A stretch of 64,000 bases of DNA from Mortierella sp. BCC40632 (Eukaryota > Mortierellomycota > Mortierellomycetes > Mortierellales > Mortierellaceae). A program made the position numbers and the translations under genes. The notes under the pieces were generated by a model. It was not told the origin of the DNA and did not search any database. It worked only from the letters and a program-made list of their open reading frames with translations. Shown piece after piece: positions 1-14,487 of the stretch. How positions within the stretch are numbered: the stretch's first letter is position 1; every line of letters begins with the position of its first letter. The stretch spans positions 152,001-216,000 of the forward strand of contig WAEK01000004.1 of assembly GCA_011634665.1 (NCBI GenBank), in the 5' to 3' direction.

Positions 1-2351
1 ATGACGGCAATGATGGCTATGACAAAGAGGCAAGGCAATAGGAAAAAGGAGCGCGTCCATTTCCATCCCATCCACTTTTTTTTTTTTTTTTTTTTTTTTT
101 CCGCTCTCTACTGGTTAGAGTTGAGAAATGCATGCTGGATGTAGGTGACAAGGTGAGAGAGCAGATGGGACATGCGTGAGCGAATAGATCGCCGACCGAC
201 TTGCAGTGCTTCGGGTCCGACTCTCGATCCATCTCGATTGGTACAACCTCGTACCAATGCCCCTTTCTCCCCATCTCCAAGCTGGAAGGGAGAGGGTGCA
301 GGGATGGGTCGAATATCGCTGTCATGATGATGACTATCGGCATTGCACTAGAGACAGGCTGAAGACCGCACTAGCGGGTTCGGTTGACTAACCCCTTTCA
401 TTTTTTTTCTCTTGTCTATCGGTCACAATAGAGTAGGGGCAGCGCAGAGCAACGCAGAGAAGAGCAGGATAGAGCAACAGTACAGTCAGAGCAAAGCAGT
501 ACAGAGCTGAGAGCCAGTCTAAACAGGCTTGGGTTGTATGTATCTGTATCTATCTGTATGTCTTTCTATCCGATAGTGAGGCTAGTGTTACATGGCCGCG
601 CCTCTTTATCGGGTTTCCCCCGCTTGTTTATATGCCTTGGATTGAGCATCATGGTGACGCTGCAACCCGCATGGAGTGGGGTCGCGGACCACGCTCGACC
701 CACGGACCTGGCGGCGGCAGGAAGATGAGAAGCAATGTGTGTGGGGGGAAGAGGTAAAGACGGTGACAGCAACAACGGCAGCGTCATCCCAGGGCATGCA
801 GCATAATATGCATCCCGGCCCCCGCGGACAACAGACCAGAGTCGGTGTTTCCACGCGACGAAGGCGGACGAAACTGTTTTGGTTCCTGAATTGCAGCGGC
901 GCCCTTTTCTCTTTGCTTGTTCGCCCACAGGGGCGATGGGAGGGGCAGGGTCCGAGAGACAGAGATAGAGAAAGAGAAAGAGGGACAGACGACCGCAGCC
1001 ATAAGAGAAAGATAAAGACAAAGATAGAGAAGGAGGCATTCCCCGTTCGAACAAGGGAGGGGGGGAACTCGCCGTGCAACGACCTTTTCGATTGCGATCC
1101 AAGGCACGGCAACAGCGGCAACGGCAGGAGCAGCTTTGCGGGAGCCAGGCGGTGCGGGCTGGCACCTTCTGCATAATGCTATGCACTGATTCGTCCCGCG
1201 GGTGTGAGAGAGTGAGAAAAAAAAAAAGAGGATGGAAGAAAGAAGGAAATAGAGAGGCGCGGGCTTGGAGGAGAGCTCATGGTGTTCATTTTACACATTG
1301 GGTTTTTTTCAAGGCCAGCCGGGACTGAGCGATGAGGAGACCTGGCCCGGAGAAGCCGCGGTCGTCGCACGACCAGGACAACGGGCGCGGCCGGCGGACC
1401 ATGCCATAAGCAAACCTGCGCACGCCAGAGCGAGAACCACAGGCGGGGCAAACAACAAAGAGGAAAAAAGAAAAATAGAGAAAGAGAGAGAGGCCCGCGG
1501 GAAGGGGGGGGAAAGGAAAAAAAAAAAGAGTGCAATTCACTTATTCACTCATACACACATTTTTTTTTTTTTTTTTTTTTCACTCTTCTTTCTCTCTCTT
1601 CTCTCTTCTCTTGTTTTTTTTTTTTTCTTCTTCTTCTTCTCTCTCTCTCAGTCTTCAGTCCGTGGACATTGCATCCACATCATCAATTCCATCATTCCAT
1701 CATTAAATTCGCCAACCCTTCTCTCTCTCTCTCTCTCCTTCTCCTTCTCTCGCTATCACTCTCGCTATTTCTTTCACTCACTCACTCTCTCTCTCTCGAC
1801 CCCTGTTCTTTTGCCCCCTGCCCCTGCCCTACCCCCTGCCCCACCGCTGCCATGCCTCGATTTCCTCCACCCACCCGGGTTTGATACGCCCTTCCTCTCC
1901 TCATTCACCATCCTTTCGGCTTTCGGCTTCTCGGCACTCTCCCCGATTGACCCGGGCTCGGCTCTCCTTCTTTTGGTTTGCTTCGTCTCCCTGAGGATGG
2001 GTTCGGTCCCCGATTATCGGCATATACAGCCCAGTGGACACACACACACACATACACCATTGCATCGGCCTCTCCCTACCCGTTTCCGCTTCTGTCCCAT
2101 CCGCATCTGCATCCATCTTGCATCCAACCCCTCTGCAACCTGAACGCGTACTACACAACACAACAGACGCCCACTCTCGCCTACCCCCTCACCTATTCCC
2201 TCTCTCTCGCTCTCTCGCTCTCTCTCTCCCACACACACACACACAACACAACGCACGCACACTCTCGCACACCCGTACTTTCGCATACAGCGCACAACAG
2301 CAAAAACAAAAGCATAACAGTTCCATGCACTTCACGCCCAACGCCCAATCG

Positions 2352-2386
2352 CCTCCTCCTCCTCCTCCTCCTCCTCCTCCTCCTCT
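2352..2386. repeat. CTC trinucleotide microsatellite
   Basis: Near-perfect CCT/CTC triplet array of about 35 nt followed directly by an A run, in the low-complexity leader upstream of the RhoGEF gene. Confidence 0.9.
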
Positions 2387-2835
2387 AAAAAAAAAAAGGC
2401 CTCGGCGTTACCCTCTGGTCCGCAGTGCTGTGCCCTACCACTGCTATCGTCGTCGCCTATTTCTCAGGCATTGCCATTGGGTGACATGGTACTGGCTACC
2501 TAGTGCCTGACCTAGTACCTAGCCTAGTGTCAAATCTAGTACCTGGCCCAATGCCCGACCCAGACCCAGACCCAGACCCAGACCCCAGAGCTAAATGCTC
2601 TACTGACTGGCCGCCGTCTGGCCCCCGACCCTGTTGGTCTTCCTACCCCACGCACGGCGCGTAAACCCACGCTGCTCTCGCCATTTACAGCCCTCATCAT
2701 CCCCCTTTCCCTAGTCCCTTTTCGTCGACGCTGTGGGTTTCCTCTCCTCCTCTTCCCTCTCTTCTCCTCTTCCTCCTCTTTTCTCTCTCCCCTGAGGTCA
2801 TTTTGTCTCGTTCTCTCTCTCTCTCTCTCTTACTA

Positions 2836-2911
2836 TGAGTGTGTGCGTGTGTGCGTGTGTGCGTGTGTATGTGTGTGTATGTTTGTGTGTGTGTGTGTGT
2901 GTGTGCGTGTT
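2836..2911. repeat. GT-rich (GTGTGC/GTGTGT) microsatellite
   Basis: An alternating purine-pyrimidine tract mixing GTGTGC and GTGTGT units. It follows a short CT array. No coding signal. Confidence 0.85.
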
Positions 2912-3238
2912 GCTCTATCGCACGGATCTGGCTCCGCCCAGTCCATGTCTAGCCCAGCCCCACCAGTCAGTCAGTCAAGCCAAACCAGCTCTACCTGTTT
3001 GTTCCATCCATGCAGTAATGGAGTAATAGGGACAAGGCCGGCAACGGGTTTGTTTGAGCGTACGTCCTTCTGACCTTTTTTCCTCTCCGGGGGCTGTTGT
3101 CTGCTGTCGCTGGTGCCGACACAGTCGCTGTGCTGAGCCGAGTACTCCTCAGGGGAGCGGGACGAGTCTGCTGGTCGGGATGCATGCACTCAAATACACA
3201 CATACAGACGGGCTGCTCCTGTTTCTCTCTTTTCTCTC

Positions 3239-3272
<34 letters not shown>

Positions 3273-3457
3273 CTCTCTCTCTATTTCTCCAATAATGCAG
3301 GCATGGCCACATGGCCTCGTCGATGCCAACTTCAGTAGCATCCTAATCTCAACGACCGTCATTATTGCTGCTCTTTTCATCCCCTAGAACGATCCTCGAT
3401 CCCTCTTCCCGGCCGGTCCCATCTCTCTTCCACCTCACTTCCACCTCGATCTCGCCC

Positions 3458-6400
3458 ATGAGCTCGGTCGACTGGACCTACACTCCGCCCCCTCCTACAC
3501 AACCCTCCAAGTCCTACGACCACCCCGCCGAAGCAACACCCCTGCCACCTGCGGACGACGACCCCAAGCCCAGCACAGACCTAAGCCGGAGGGACAGTCG
3601 CGGTGAGCGTCCTCAGCAGATCCGGTACTGCTACTTCATAGCGGCCTCGGCCTCCAACGGCCCGGCCAGGGACCTCTCTGCCCGCAAGACCATCTATCTG
3701 GCGCCCCATGTCCAGGAGCCGATGCACACCTCCCCCAATTGCTCCCAGCCGCGCCCTGCGCGCCATTCTCGCGACTCGGCTCCTGCCGCTCTATCGACAT
3801 CCGGCGCTGGCGCCTTTGTCTTTGGTCCACACCCTCCCCAAATCCAACTCGGTTTTCTTGAAGACGAGCCCTTACCTCCTCCTGCCGCCTCGGCTCTAAT
3901 CGGTGAGAACTCTGCTACTTCCGACAAGGTCGTTGCCACAGACGCTGTCCAAGTCGAACGCAAGGATAGCGGCTATGGCTCGGTCTCACGGAGCTCTTCG
4001 CTGGCAGCATTTGGTCGCGGGATCCGCAAGGTCTTTTGGCGTACCTCGTCCAAAGGCACTGTCGAGTCCCTGATCGTCACGGAGCCGCCGGTTCTCGACT
4101 GCGGTATCCCTCAGGATACTTTGGACCACACTGGTTGGGCAGACGATCTCACACAACAGCTTACCCTCGCTGCCACCGACTCGGGTGTCATTGCTACTTG
4201 GCTCAGTGACGATGATGATGCTGCTTCGTCTTCATCCGAGTCGATTGAAGACCTTATTGAGGAGATTGTCTTTACTGTACCACACACAGCTTTACCCGGG
4301 ACCATCACAACTATCACAACGACGACCATCAGCAGGAACGTGAGCACAGACTCGCTCGTCATCCCCGCACAGATCCTTGAGTTCTTGCGAGAGTCCGGCT
4401 CAACGACCGACCTTGCGCCCTATCCCACCCCACCCGAAACCCCCGCAAACTCTTCTCAGACGGTGCCCGCGACAGGTCGTACGCTGCGGCCCGTGCTTTC
4501 AATGGAGGTTCTCAACAAACCACAGCCACCGCTGCCCATTTCAACCGCTTTGACCGATAAACCCATGCCTTCGCTGCCGACCGAGGGTTCGTCCTCGCTG
4601 TCGTCTCTGGGTAGCCTCGCACGAAAGATTGCAGGCAGAAGCCCTGCTATGGGATCCCATGGACGCCGTCCATCTATCCAGAATATCTTTCAAGAGTCTA
4701 TGAGTGAAGCTACTCTGAGCTCGCCAGATATCTCTTTGACTACGACCAGTAGCCGCTCTCAGAGCGAGTCCTCGTCAGGACGATTCCGACGGTCTCGACG
4801 AGGCTCTAGCCCCAGTATGAACCGTTGCTCGATCGATGGCTTCGAGTCTGGGCCACAACCTATGGTCATGTCGCCTGAAGATGAGCTCGAGGGCTCCTCA
4901 TACATGACTTCACACAAACCGAGTAAGCTTAGCAGCCGGTTCTTCCGGTCCCTGACAGGTGCATCTGCAGCAGAGGCCAAGATGGCTCTTCAACAAGAGA
5001 ACGAGGAGCGACCCTTGTCCGAGGTGCTCCTCTCTCACTCTAATCTCTCACCCCAAGAGATCTCGGCCGAGATTGCGCTCGCCGCACGGAGCACCTCGCT
5101 CAGGTCACCACCTTCGAAGCGTGTGGCAGGTCATTTGGCGGAGCAAGCGGTCCGCGACGATGAAATGGACGGACGACAGCACCGCAAGCTTTCGTCTGTG
5201 TCATCGGTGGAGTACTTGTCTTTGGCACCGCCAGAGCCCCTGTTCTATAACCGAGGCGGCGTCGCGGCGAGTGTATCATCGCTGGGCGATGGCTCGTCGC
5301 GCGGCTCGCTAGACCTTCCGTCCTCTGTGGCCGAGAGCAGTGCGGACGAAGGTGATGGGTTGTCTCGCATGGCGCGTCATACGCAGGAACAGCTTGATCG
5401 TTACACGACCGATCTGAGGGGTCTCCAGGCGCTGCTCTATCAAGTAGACCTGTCCCCGTCCTCACCCCAGTCGCGGCCCATCTCTCCTGCACCCCACTCG
5501 ACCAACACCTCGACTCATTCGCTCTCGCCCTCGACTGCCTCCATGCCGTCCATCCCACCATCGCCAAGCTATGGTAGCCGGAAGGAGTCCAAGTCCAAGG
5601 CAGCGACAACAGTGCCCAAGCTATTGCAATCTAAAAAAGAAGATTATATGAGCCATCGCATGAGTGGTCTCTCTCCCAAGCTCCACCCTGTCCATGGCAA
5701 GACCAAACCCAGGAGCAAGAGCCGCCTCAGCATGGCCTACGGAGGTGGCGAGCTGGAGGTCGTCAAGCCTGCTAAGGTACGAAAATGAATACGGGTTGGG
5801 TGTAAAAATAGCCTCGCTGGGACACGGTGAATGGGAGAACAGGGACCATGTTTCCAACAGCCTGCGACTCGACTCACCTGGGACTCTTTGTTCTAATCTC
5901 GTTTTGCTCTCTATCTTCCCGTTACTTTTGCTGTCACCCCTCTTTTTTTGTCTCTCTCTCTCTCTCTTTCTCTCTCTTTCTCTGTCTCTCTTCTCCCCTT
6001 TATGTGCATTTACTTAGTTTGATACTCCTGAAGCAATTGCCCGCAATAAGGAGATCCGCAAGTTTATCTCACAAGAGATCTACACAACTGAAGTGAATTA
6101 CCTGCAGTATCTGCGAACCATTCAAGAGGTGAGTCTGCTTGGCAACCAATCATTGCCTCCGTTGCTTAAAGACGGAGACGTGCTTCTTTTTATCAAATAT
6201 TATTATTATAACTATTATTATTCTCTCCCGCCTAACATCCTTTGTTTTGCCTTGTCCTTGCAATCCTCGTTGACTACCTTTCTAGGTGTTTGTGGACCCG
6301 CTCTATCGATCATTGGAGACGGACAAGCCCTTTATACCCCGAGCAAATGCGCTCTTCCACCTCTTGACCCATGTCTCTGCATTGATGGCTGTATCAGCCC

Positions 6401-7185
6401 AGCTGGTTCAGAGACTCGAGGCCATTGTCAAGGACGATGTTTGGTCAGATGACTCGAGTCTCATCGGAACCATTTTTCTCGAGGCGAAGGAACCCCTGAC
6501 TATCTTTTTGCGTTATGGCCAAGCCTATGGCAAGGGAATGAAGGCCCTTCGGACATTGATGAAGTCCAAGCGCGCCACCATCTCTTTCACAGGCCCACCT
6601 CACTCTATTTCGTCCGTTACAGGCCCGGCCGGTGGAATTTCGCTTGCTACCTCAAGCCAGGATCAAGATGACAGCACGGGCAGTCCACGACTGGACAAGC
6701 GCCGAAGCTTGCCATCAATCTTTGTCCTGAACTCTGCAGCGAACTCTGGTCACGTTCATTCGTCGTCCATGGATACTGGTCACCATCTGGGTGTGAGCTC
6801 GAATATGTCTGGCTTTACGAGCCAGGTCAGCTCACGTTACAGCGTCAGCAATATCAGCAACAAGTCATCGTCTGTGCGTTCGACGCACAGTGGTCACGAG
6901 TCTGTGACGACTGTGACCAAGGCCCCACAGTCAGGATCCAACTCGTATGCGCGATTCCTTCAAAACTGTGCAGGAAGCAAAGAGACGACAGGGCGATTCA
7001 GTTTGGCCGACTTGTTGATCTTGCCGATCCAACGAGTGACCCGATACTGTTTGTTGCTCAAGGATCTGAAGCGACATACGGATATGCAACATGAGGATTA
7101 TGTTGGGTTGGTCCATGCGCTTGAGCAAGTGCATACACTTGCCCTGGCAACCAACAACGCGCAGCCCGCGTCCATGCGGATGTAA
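3458..7185 (+). CDS. Rho guanine nucleotide exchange factor with C-terminal split DH domain
   Basis: Predicted exons are 3458-5776, 6018-6128 and 6286-7185; both introns are GT-AG and phase 0, giving about 1109 residues. The start is the ATG at 3458 (MSSVDW...); an in-frame upstream ATG at 3365 would precede an acceptor-like CCCCTAG, so I prefer 3458. Residues 1 to about 775 are Ser/Pro/Thr-rich and look disordered. The DH (RhoGEF) domain begins near residue 780: the first conserved helix is in exon 2 (EIYTTEVNYLQYL) and the signature helix near 1055-1070 reads LILPIQRVTRYCLLLKDL, the classic CR3 of Dbl proteins. DH domains catalyse GDP release from Rho-family GTPases in polarity and actin control. 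Between the two halves lies a Ser-rich insertion, about residues 905-1030. The protein stops about 30 residues after CR3 with no PH domain visible. Target GTPase unknown. Confidence 0.85.
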
Positions 7186-7788
7186 AACGCGATAAAAAAA
7201 AATGCTTTTATTATTTTCTTTCTTTCTTTTTAGAACCTAGCTGTTGTAATATTCGTTTCTTCTTTCTTTCTCTCTCTCTTTCTATCACTTTTTTTTTTAT
7301 TCTAGTTTTTGTAACATTATCCTTGTATTATATAACCTTCACCTCCAAATTAAAAAGAAAAGGAAAAGAAAAGAAAAAAAGACAAGGAAAGAAAGATTGT
7401 GGAGAAGATGGTCCGGGGGGAGGAGAGAGAGGTGGCGAGGGAGGAGGAGATGAAAGAACGTGGGCCCTTTTCTTTTTGGACTGTTTAGGACATTTTTCCC
7501 AGGCTCTTGATTTTTTGGACTCTTTTTCTCTCAGTGATTTGTCCCCAGAGAACCCCCCCGACTCTCTGTGGGAAATTGATCACTTTTTTTTTTCTCTCGA
7601 CCCACCACCGCCACCTCCCCATGATAACTTTTCACGTCTCTCTCTTTTCTCTCTTTTCTCTTCTCTCTCTCCTCTCTCTCTTCTTCTGTTTCTCACCACC
7701 ACTCCGCTCTTCCGATCACACTTCTTCTACTCGGGTTCAATTCCATCTCCATTCAAAACCATCCCATTCTCCACACTCTCATCCCACC
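7186..7788. other. Intergenic: 3' region of RhoGEF and promoter of QDPR
   Basis: About 600 nt. An A-rich and T-rich stretch follows the RhoGEF stop (likely 3' processing). A strongly pyrimidine-rich tract (about 7570-7700, mostly TCTCTC) lies just before the QDPR start and is probably its promoter/5' leader. No other gene seen. Confidence 0.5.
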
Positions 7789-9249
7789 ATGGTCTCTAGC
7801 ATTGTCGTCTACGGAGGAAGTGGCGCCCTCGGTCGTGCCATCGTCGCCACCTTTGTCAAGAAGCAATGGGTAAAAAAAAAGATAAAAATAAAAGCTTGCT
7901 TGTTCGCGTTCTTTTCTTTTATTAAGAAAGTGTAGCTAAACTACCAAGCACTACATTTGATTTAGAATGTCACCTCGATCGACTTTGTCGCCAACCAAGA
8001 GGCAACCACCAACGTCTTGCTCGAGAAGACCGACTCGCTCGAGGAGCAAGGCCGCCGTGTCACCAGCGCCGTCTCGGGCAAGGTCGACGCGATCGTTTGC
8101 GTTGCTGGCGGCTGGGCTGGTGGCAATGCTGCCTCCGATGGTTCGTTTCTCTTTTTGTTCTCTCTCTCTCTTTCTCTTTTTGGAGATGGGATCTGGATTT
8201 GAAGGAGGAGGTGTTGTATTTCTTGTCAGCACTGTGAACTGTGAGTGTTAGCTCTGACCCTACTTCTTGCCTTGTTTCTTTTTTTCCTCTTCTTTCTCCG
8301 TGATGAATTCGGATCATAATAGAGTTGTTTGCCAACTCGGAGCTGATGTGGAAGCAGTCTGTTCACTCTTCTCTGGTTGCCTCTCACCTCGCTTCCAAGA
8401 GTCTTAAGGCGTAAGTATCCGAGAGAAGGTTGAGAAGGGGGCGGAGCTTTCCTTTATTTTTTGCTCAAATGACGCTAGTGTACTAATGTACATCATTCTA
8501 ACGGTCTACTTTCTCCATCGATGGTGGGGTCAATTATACTTTTTTTTTTAGTGGCGGCTTGTTGACCTTGACTGGCGCGTACCCTGCCCAGAAGGGAACT
8601 CCCTTCATGATCGGATACGGCATGGCCAAGGCTGCTGTTCACCAGTTGGTTGCTAGCTTGGCAGGACCCGACTCTGGAATCCCTGCTGATGCCAAGGTCA
8701 ACGCCATCCTCCCGTAAGAACTTGAATATTAATCATTTGTCATCATGGACTTTCTTAAAAGCGTAATTCTCCCACGGACACAATTAAATGGCTAACGTTT
8801 TTTTTTTTTTTTTTTTTTTGTCTGGCTCTCTTTTTTTGTTTTTTTTTCATCCGACTTAGTATCACATTGGATACACCTATGAACCGTTCCGGCATGCCTG
8901 GTGCCGACTTTTCGACATGGACACCCTGCTCCGAGGTCGCTGAGTAAGTTTTTTTTTTTTTTTTTTTTGCCGAGCCGACCATGCGAGTTCACATGGTGGA
9001 TCCAATGCAAAGGAATATAATTGAATCTGTATCCTGAGAATTCGCCTTGGAACGGATTTAAAGTATAGAGGAAGAAAAGGAAATGAGAAATTGGCTGCCA
9101 AGAACATCCACTTACGCTGTTTACTTTGTTCACATCTCATCTTATTTAGGAGGATCCACGGCTGGGCTACTGGTGAGATCCCCATGGTATCTGGCAAGCT
9201 TGTCGAGATTGTGACCAAGGACAACCAGACCACCTATACCGAGAAGTAA
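7789..9249 (+). CDS. QDPR: Dihydropteridine reductase (short-chain dehydrogenase family)
   Basis: Six exons: 7789-7869, 7966-8140, 8323-8410, 8552-8713, 8860-8943 and 9150-9249, all GT-AG with consistent phases, giving 229 residues, the usual family length. The start follows CCACC (good context). The N-terminal Rossmann motif is GGSGALG (residues 9-15). The family-typical VAGGWAGG lies in exon 2, and the SDR catalytic Tyr-X3-Lys is in GYGMAK (exon 4). The enzyme reduces quinonoid dihydrobiopterin to tetrahydrobiopterin with NADH, recycling the cofactor of aromatic amino-acid hydroxylases. It is cytosolic; no targeting signal is visible. Known biology: Mortierella species have a tetrahydrobiopterin/phenylalanine hydroxylase system, unlike most Dikarya, so the gene fits the organism call. 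T runs occupy several introns, including the last two. Confidence 0.92.
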
Positions 9250-10767
9250 AGAGGAGAGAGTAACACCACGTGGAAAAACTGACGATGTAAAAATAAAATA
9301 AAAATGAAATTCAGAACCACTCTGTGGACCCCCAAGTTGTTCATCAAAAGATAAAGAGGATGCCTCAGTGTCCGGATTTCATAGGCTGCTTTTGAACGAA
9401 TTGTTCGGACGATACAGGCGTAGAACCAAGCATAATCTTGATGCACTATCCACCAAAGCTGACTACTCGAGGGCTTTCTCGGCCCGGGCCGACAAAGCCG
9501 AGGCATATGGCGCCTCACTGTCTGTGGTTTCCGAGCGTTTTTTCATAGTCGGGATATTCTGGCAGACCCTTATCTGACTCCACGCGAAGGACTCTTTAAT
9601 GAAGCTCAAGCTTTCGAGTCGATGAATGACACAACACAAAAAAAAAAAAAAAAAAAATAAAAAGCCAAGCTCAGGGGAAAGATAGCAAGCAAGCGATGGC
9701 GTTCAAGGGGAGAGAGGAGAAAGACGGTTTGAGCGAGCGATGAAGAGCGTAGAGCGAGGTAGGAGCAGAGGAGGAAGAGGAGGGAAGGAGGGAGGAGGGA
9801 GGAGGAGGGGCGTGATACAAAAGACCCTTAACAAAGTTATCGGAGTCAACTCCTTTATCGGCCAAAAGACATCCATCGCTCTCTTTCTCCCTTCCTTTTT
9901 CTCCCATCCATCAAACATCCAACCATCCATCCGTGCCCCAAAACCATCCATCCGTGCCCATCCATCGCCATCCATCGCACACATCCATCCGCCATCCATC
10001 GCAGACATCCAAGGGACATCTTCCTCCTCCCAGGCATCCCAAGCTGCACACTTTCTGGCCACGGTAATACTTCCTCCTCCACTCCTTCCTCGTTGCTCAC
10101 CGCCACCCCTTTCTTCTTTATCCGTCATCAACCAGGTGTCTACCATCCACCCGCATCGATAAGAGAAAAGAGAGAAGCTTGGGGTGCATAGAGAGCAAAA
10201 GGGTCCAGAGTCTCTGTTCCCTCCACTTTTTTCTTGATGGTTGGTGGCACTCTAGTCAATCTGGACCCTGTCTCCCCACTCCACTTTTCTTTCTCATCTT
10301 CCTCCTCCTCTTCTTCCGGTGCTGCGTAGCACTTGTTGGAGGCGCGGCACCTGACATCGTTTGACTTGAGAGGACACAATCCTTCTGTGTCTTTTTTTTT
10401 TTTTTTTTTGATTTGATTGATTGGCCTTTGACTTGGGTTGTCCCAAGATGGCCTAGTCTCATCAAACGCGCTTCCCTAAGGGTTTGTCTGGCGAACGATG
10501 GATGCCATGACAGAAGGTCCTCTTTCTATGGTCCTCTACCTTTTGCCACCTTTCCGGACTTGTCACTTTTTTTTTTAAAAAAAAAAAATAATTAAGAGGC
10601 GACAGCAAAATCATCCACCTTCAAGAAGTTCTTGGAAGCTTTTTCTTTTTCATTCCTTCTCATCTCCAACGACCATCCTCTTGGGTTGCCAAGCAACCGA
10701 GTTACTATATGGGGGGGGAGGGGAAAGGACTTCAACACACGTCCGTGTCAACCCTTTTGCTTCTTTC

Positions 10768-10804
<37 letters not shown>

Positions 10805-11792
10805 TTGAGCGCCCCGGGCTGTCTCCGTGGAGGCAGATGGACAAAGAGAAGCTATCGCGCGATCCTTTGTTATCACCTGACAAAAACGCACGCGAGTTTG
10901 CGGAGGAGAGAAAAAAGGAAAAAGGAAAAAAAAAAAAAAAAAAAAGCTCTTGAGGTCTACTTGGTTGCGTATCTGTGCGTGTGTTGGTGGTGCTGGTATG
11001 CCTTTTGAGTGTATGCATGATCGCATGGGACCGCCAAGAAGGAGAAAACTTCCATGTGGGGATAATGAAGAGTGCAAGGATATGGTGTGCTTTCGATACG
11101 CGTCTGGGGTCCGATTCTGTTGGAGGTGAGGGATCAGTTGTGACCAACCAACCACTAGGGAAAAGGGACGGGAGTGGGGAGAGGGGTGGAAGGAAGGAGA
11201 TAGGATTATCAGTCATGCGGTTTGTATCAACACGCTTTGCCTCTCTTCTTCTAGCCACTGGAGCTTGGTATCAAGGTGAACGCGCTGGTGTGTTGTGTTC
11301 AGGTGTACATCTGTGTGTGTGTGTGTGTGTGTGTGTGTGCACAGATGTGTGCGTGTGTGTGCGGGCATGCGCACAGGCGTATGGGATGAGCGGATGCAAT
11401 GGTTGGATGCATGAACGATGCGACAAGTTGATGAAGATTAAGCTGTCGTTGTGTGTGTGTCCATATCGCAGCAACCGCCAGGTTTTTCATTTCGACTCTC
11501 TCTTGTCTCTCTTTCTTCGGCCAGCGGTGACACAGAAGAGGGGAGGGCCTGGCCGTACACGTCGTCTCTCTCGTCTCCCTCTCTTCTCCTGCTGCTCTCA
11601 CTGTGAACTGCCTGACTGACAGACCCCGCTGTCATTTTTTTTTTTTTTTTTTTTTTTTGTTTCTTTCACTAGGATTCAGCTCTGATCGCTCCATCCATTC
11701 ATCCATCCATCCATCCATCCGACTTGCCTCGGTCCTAACCTGCACCTCACCGCCACCACTCCACGCATCTCGATCTTTTACACATCCCCGCC
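9250..11792. other. 2.5-kb intergenic region rich in microsatellites; leader of PP1
   Basis: No recognisable gene. It contains CATC/CATCCATC repeats (about 9905-10015 and 11690-11720), long T runs (about 10390-10409, 10774-10803, 11636-11658), an A run (about 10926-10944) and a TG array (11312-11339). Open frames here encode repetitive Met-Asp-Gly-Trp or Ser/Phe strings, translations of the repeats. An acceptor-like site (pyrimidine tract then CACTAG) near 11671 suggests an intron in the 5' UTR of the PP1 gene. Confidence 0.5.
11312..11339. repeat. TG dinucleotide microsatellite
   Basis: Fourteen uninterrupted TG units followed by a looser GTGTGC stretch to about 11370. Confidence 0.9.
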
Positions 11793-13541
<1,749 letters not shown>

Positions 13542-14164
13542 AGGAATTTAAGAAAGAACCCCCCAAGTCGATGGAGCCCAAGTAGAATATGGTCCTTTTT
13601 ATTTTCTTCCTTCCTTTCCCTTGCCACCTTTCCCTTTCTTTTCTTTTTTTTTTTTTTTTTTTTATTTTTTTTTTTTCTTTCCCTCCCTTTCTCCTTCATC
13701 AGTACAGATCAAATCATTTCATGCCGCTACCATTCCCGACAATTGGATGTCAATGGATTACTACAAAACAAGAAACTACAAAGAAAAAAAAAATATGTTT
13801 ACACATCTTCCCGTCCCAAAAAAGAGAGAGAGAAAAGGAATCAAGAAAACAAAGAGAAAAAAAAAAAAAAAAAAAAAAAAAAGATATAAATGTGTGTGTG
13901 CGTGTGTTTTTATTTGCAGTGAGAATGATAGAGTAAGAGAAAGAGATCTAATGGCCAGCAAACCAGAATAAGAAGAAGAGAGAGAGAAAAAAAAGGGAGT
14001 GCTTCCCTCCTTCTCAAGACTACGCCCTGCCCATGAATCCTCTCCATTTCTTTTTCTTTTCTTTTCTTTTTTCTTTTTCTTTTTGGTTCTATCCCTCTCT
14101 CTCTTTCATCGTTATCTTGCCCTTATTTCTTTCTTTCATTCTTTCAACTGGTTGGACCCCACAG

Positions 14165-14210
<46 letters not shown>

Positions 14211-14375
14211 GTATTAAATTGAAGTCAATCCATAGCAGCTCTTGGACATTATCTATCCTATCGTCTCTCTCACTATCTTTTTCTTTATTGTCTTGGCTGT
14301 CGAGTTCTGTGGTCAGACCTCTCAACCGAATGAAGGCCAGACCCAATGCTCCATTTCTACTTTCCATGTCTCAGC

Positions 14376-14414
<39 letters not shown>

Positions 14415-14487
14415 CTGGCTCTGCAAGTCTCTCTTATGGTTTAAGTTAGAGAAGAGATGGAGAGATGGAGAGAGATGGAGCGAATAT
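13542..14487. other. Convergent intergenic region between PP1 and Rai1
   Basis: About 950 nt. It holds T runs (near 13646-13676), an A run (about 13858-13882), a CT microsatellite (14168-14208) and another T run (about 14381-14410). It must contain the 3' ends of both convergent genes. No further coding signal. Confidence 0.5.
14168..14208. repeat. CT dinucleotide microsatellite
   Basis: About 41 nt of uninterrupted CT repeats in the convergent intergenic region between the PP1 and Rai1 genes. Confidence 0.92.

Larger units (their letters stand above)
1..3457. other. Low-complexity leader and intergenic DNA upstream of the RhoGEF gene
   Basis: I see no conserved protein here. The stretch is built of homopolymer T runs (about 77-100, 1560-1580, 1614-1626, 3249-3272), CT-rich tracts, a GT-rich tract (about 2836-2911), a CTC run (2352-2386) and a five-fold GACCCA repeat near 2557-2586. 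Open frames crossing it translate to Ser/Leu/Phe/Pro runs, as expected from CT repeats. Two sites look like splice acceptors after pyrimidine tracts: an AG near 3300, after a 24-nt T run, and an AG at 3386-3387. These suggest one or two introns in the 5' UTR of the downstream gene. That is inference only. Confidence 0.5.

Noticed and set aside
1265..2143. 292-codon open frame on the plus strand
   Set aside because: It translates poly-T and CT repeats into Phe/Leu/Ser runs; no conserved segment or codon bias.
9703..10162. Overlapping frames rich in Met-Asp-Gly-Trp (minus) or Pro-Ser (plus)
   Set aside because: They are translations of CATC-type repeats, not genes.
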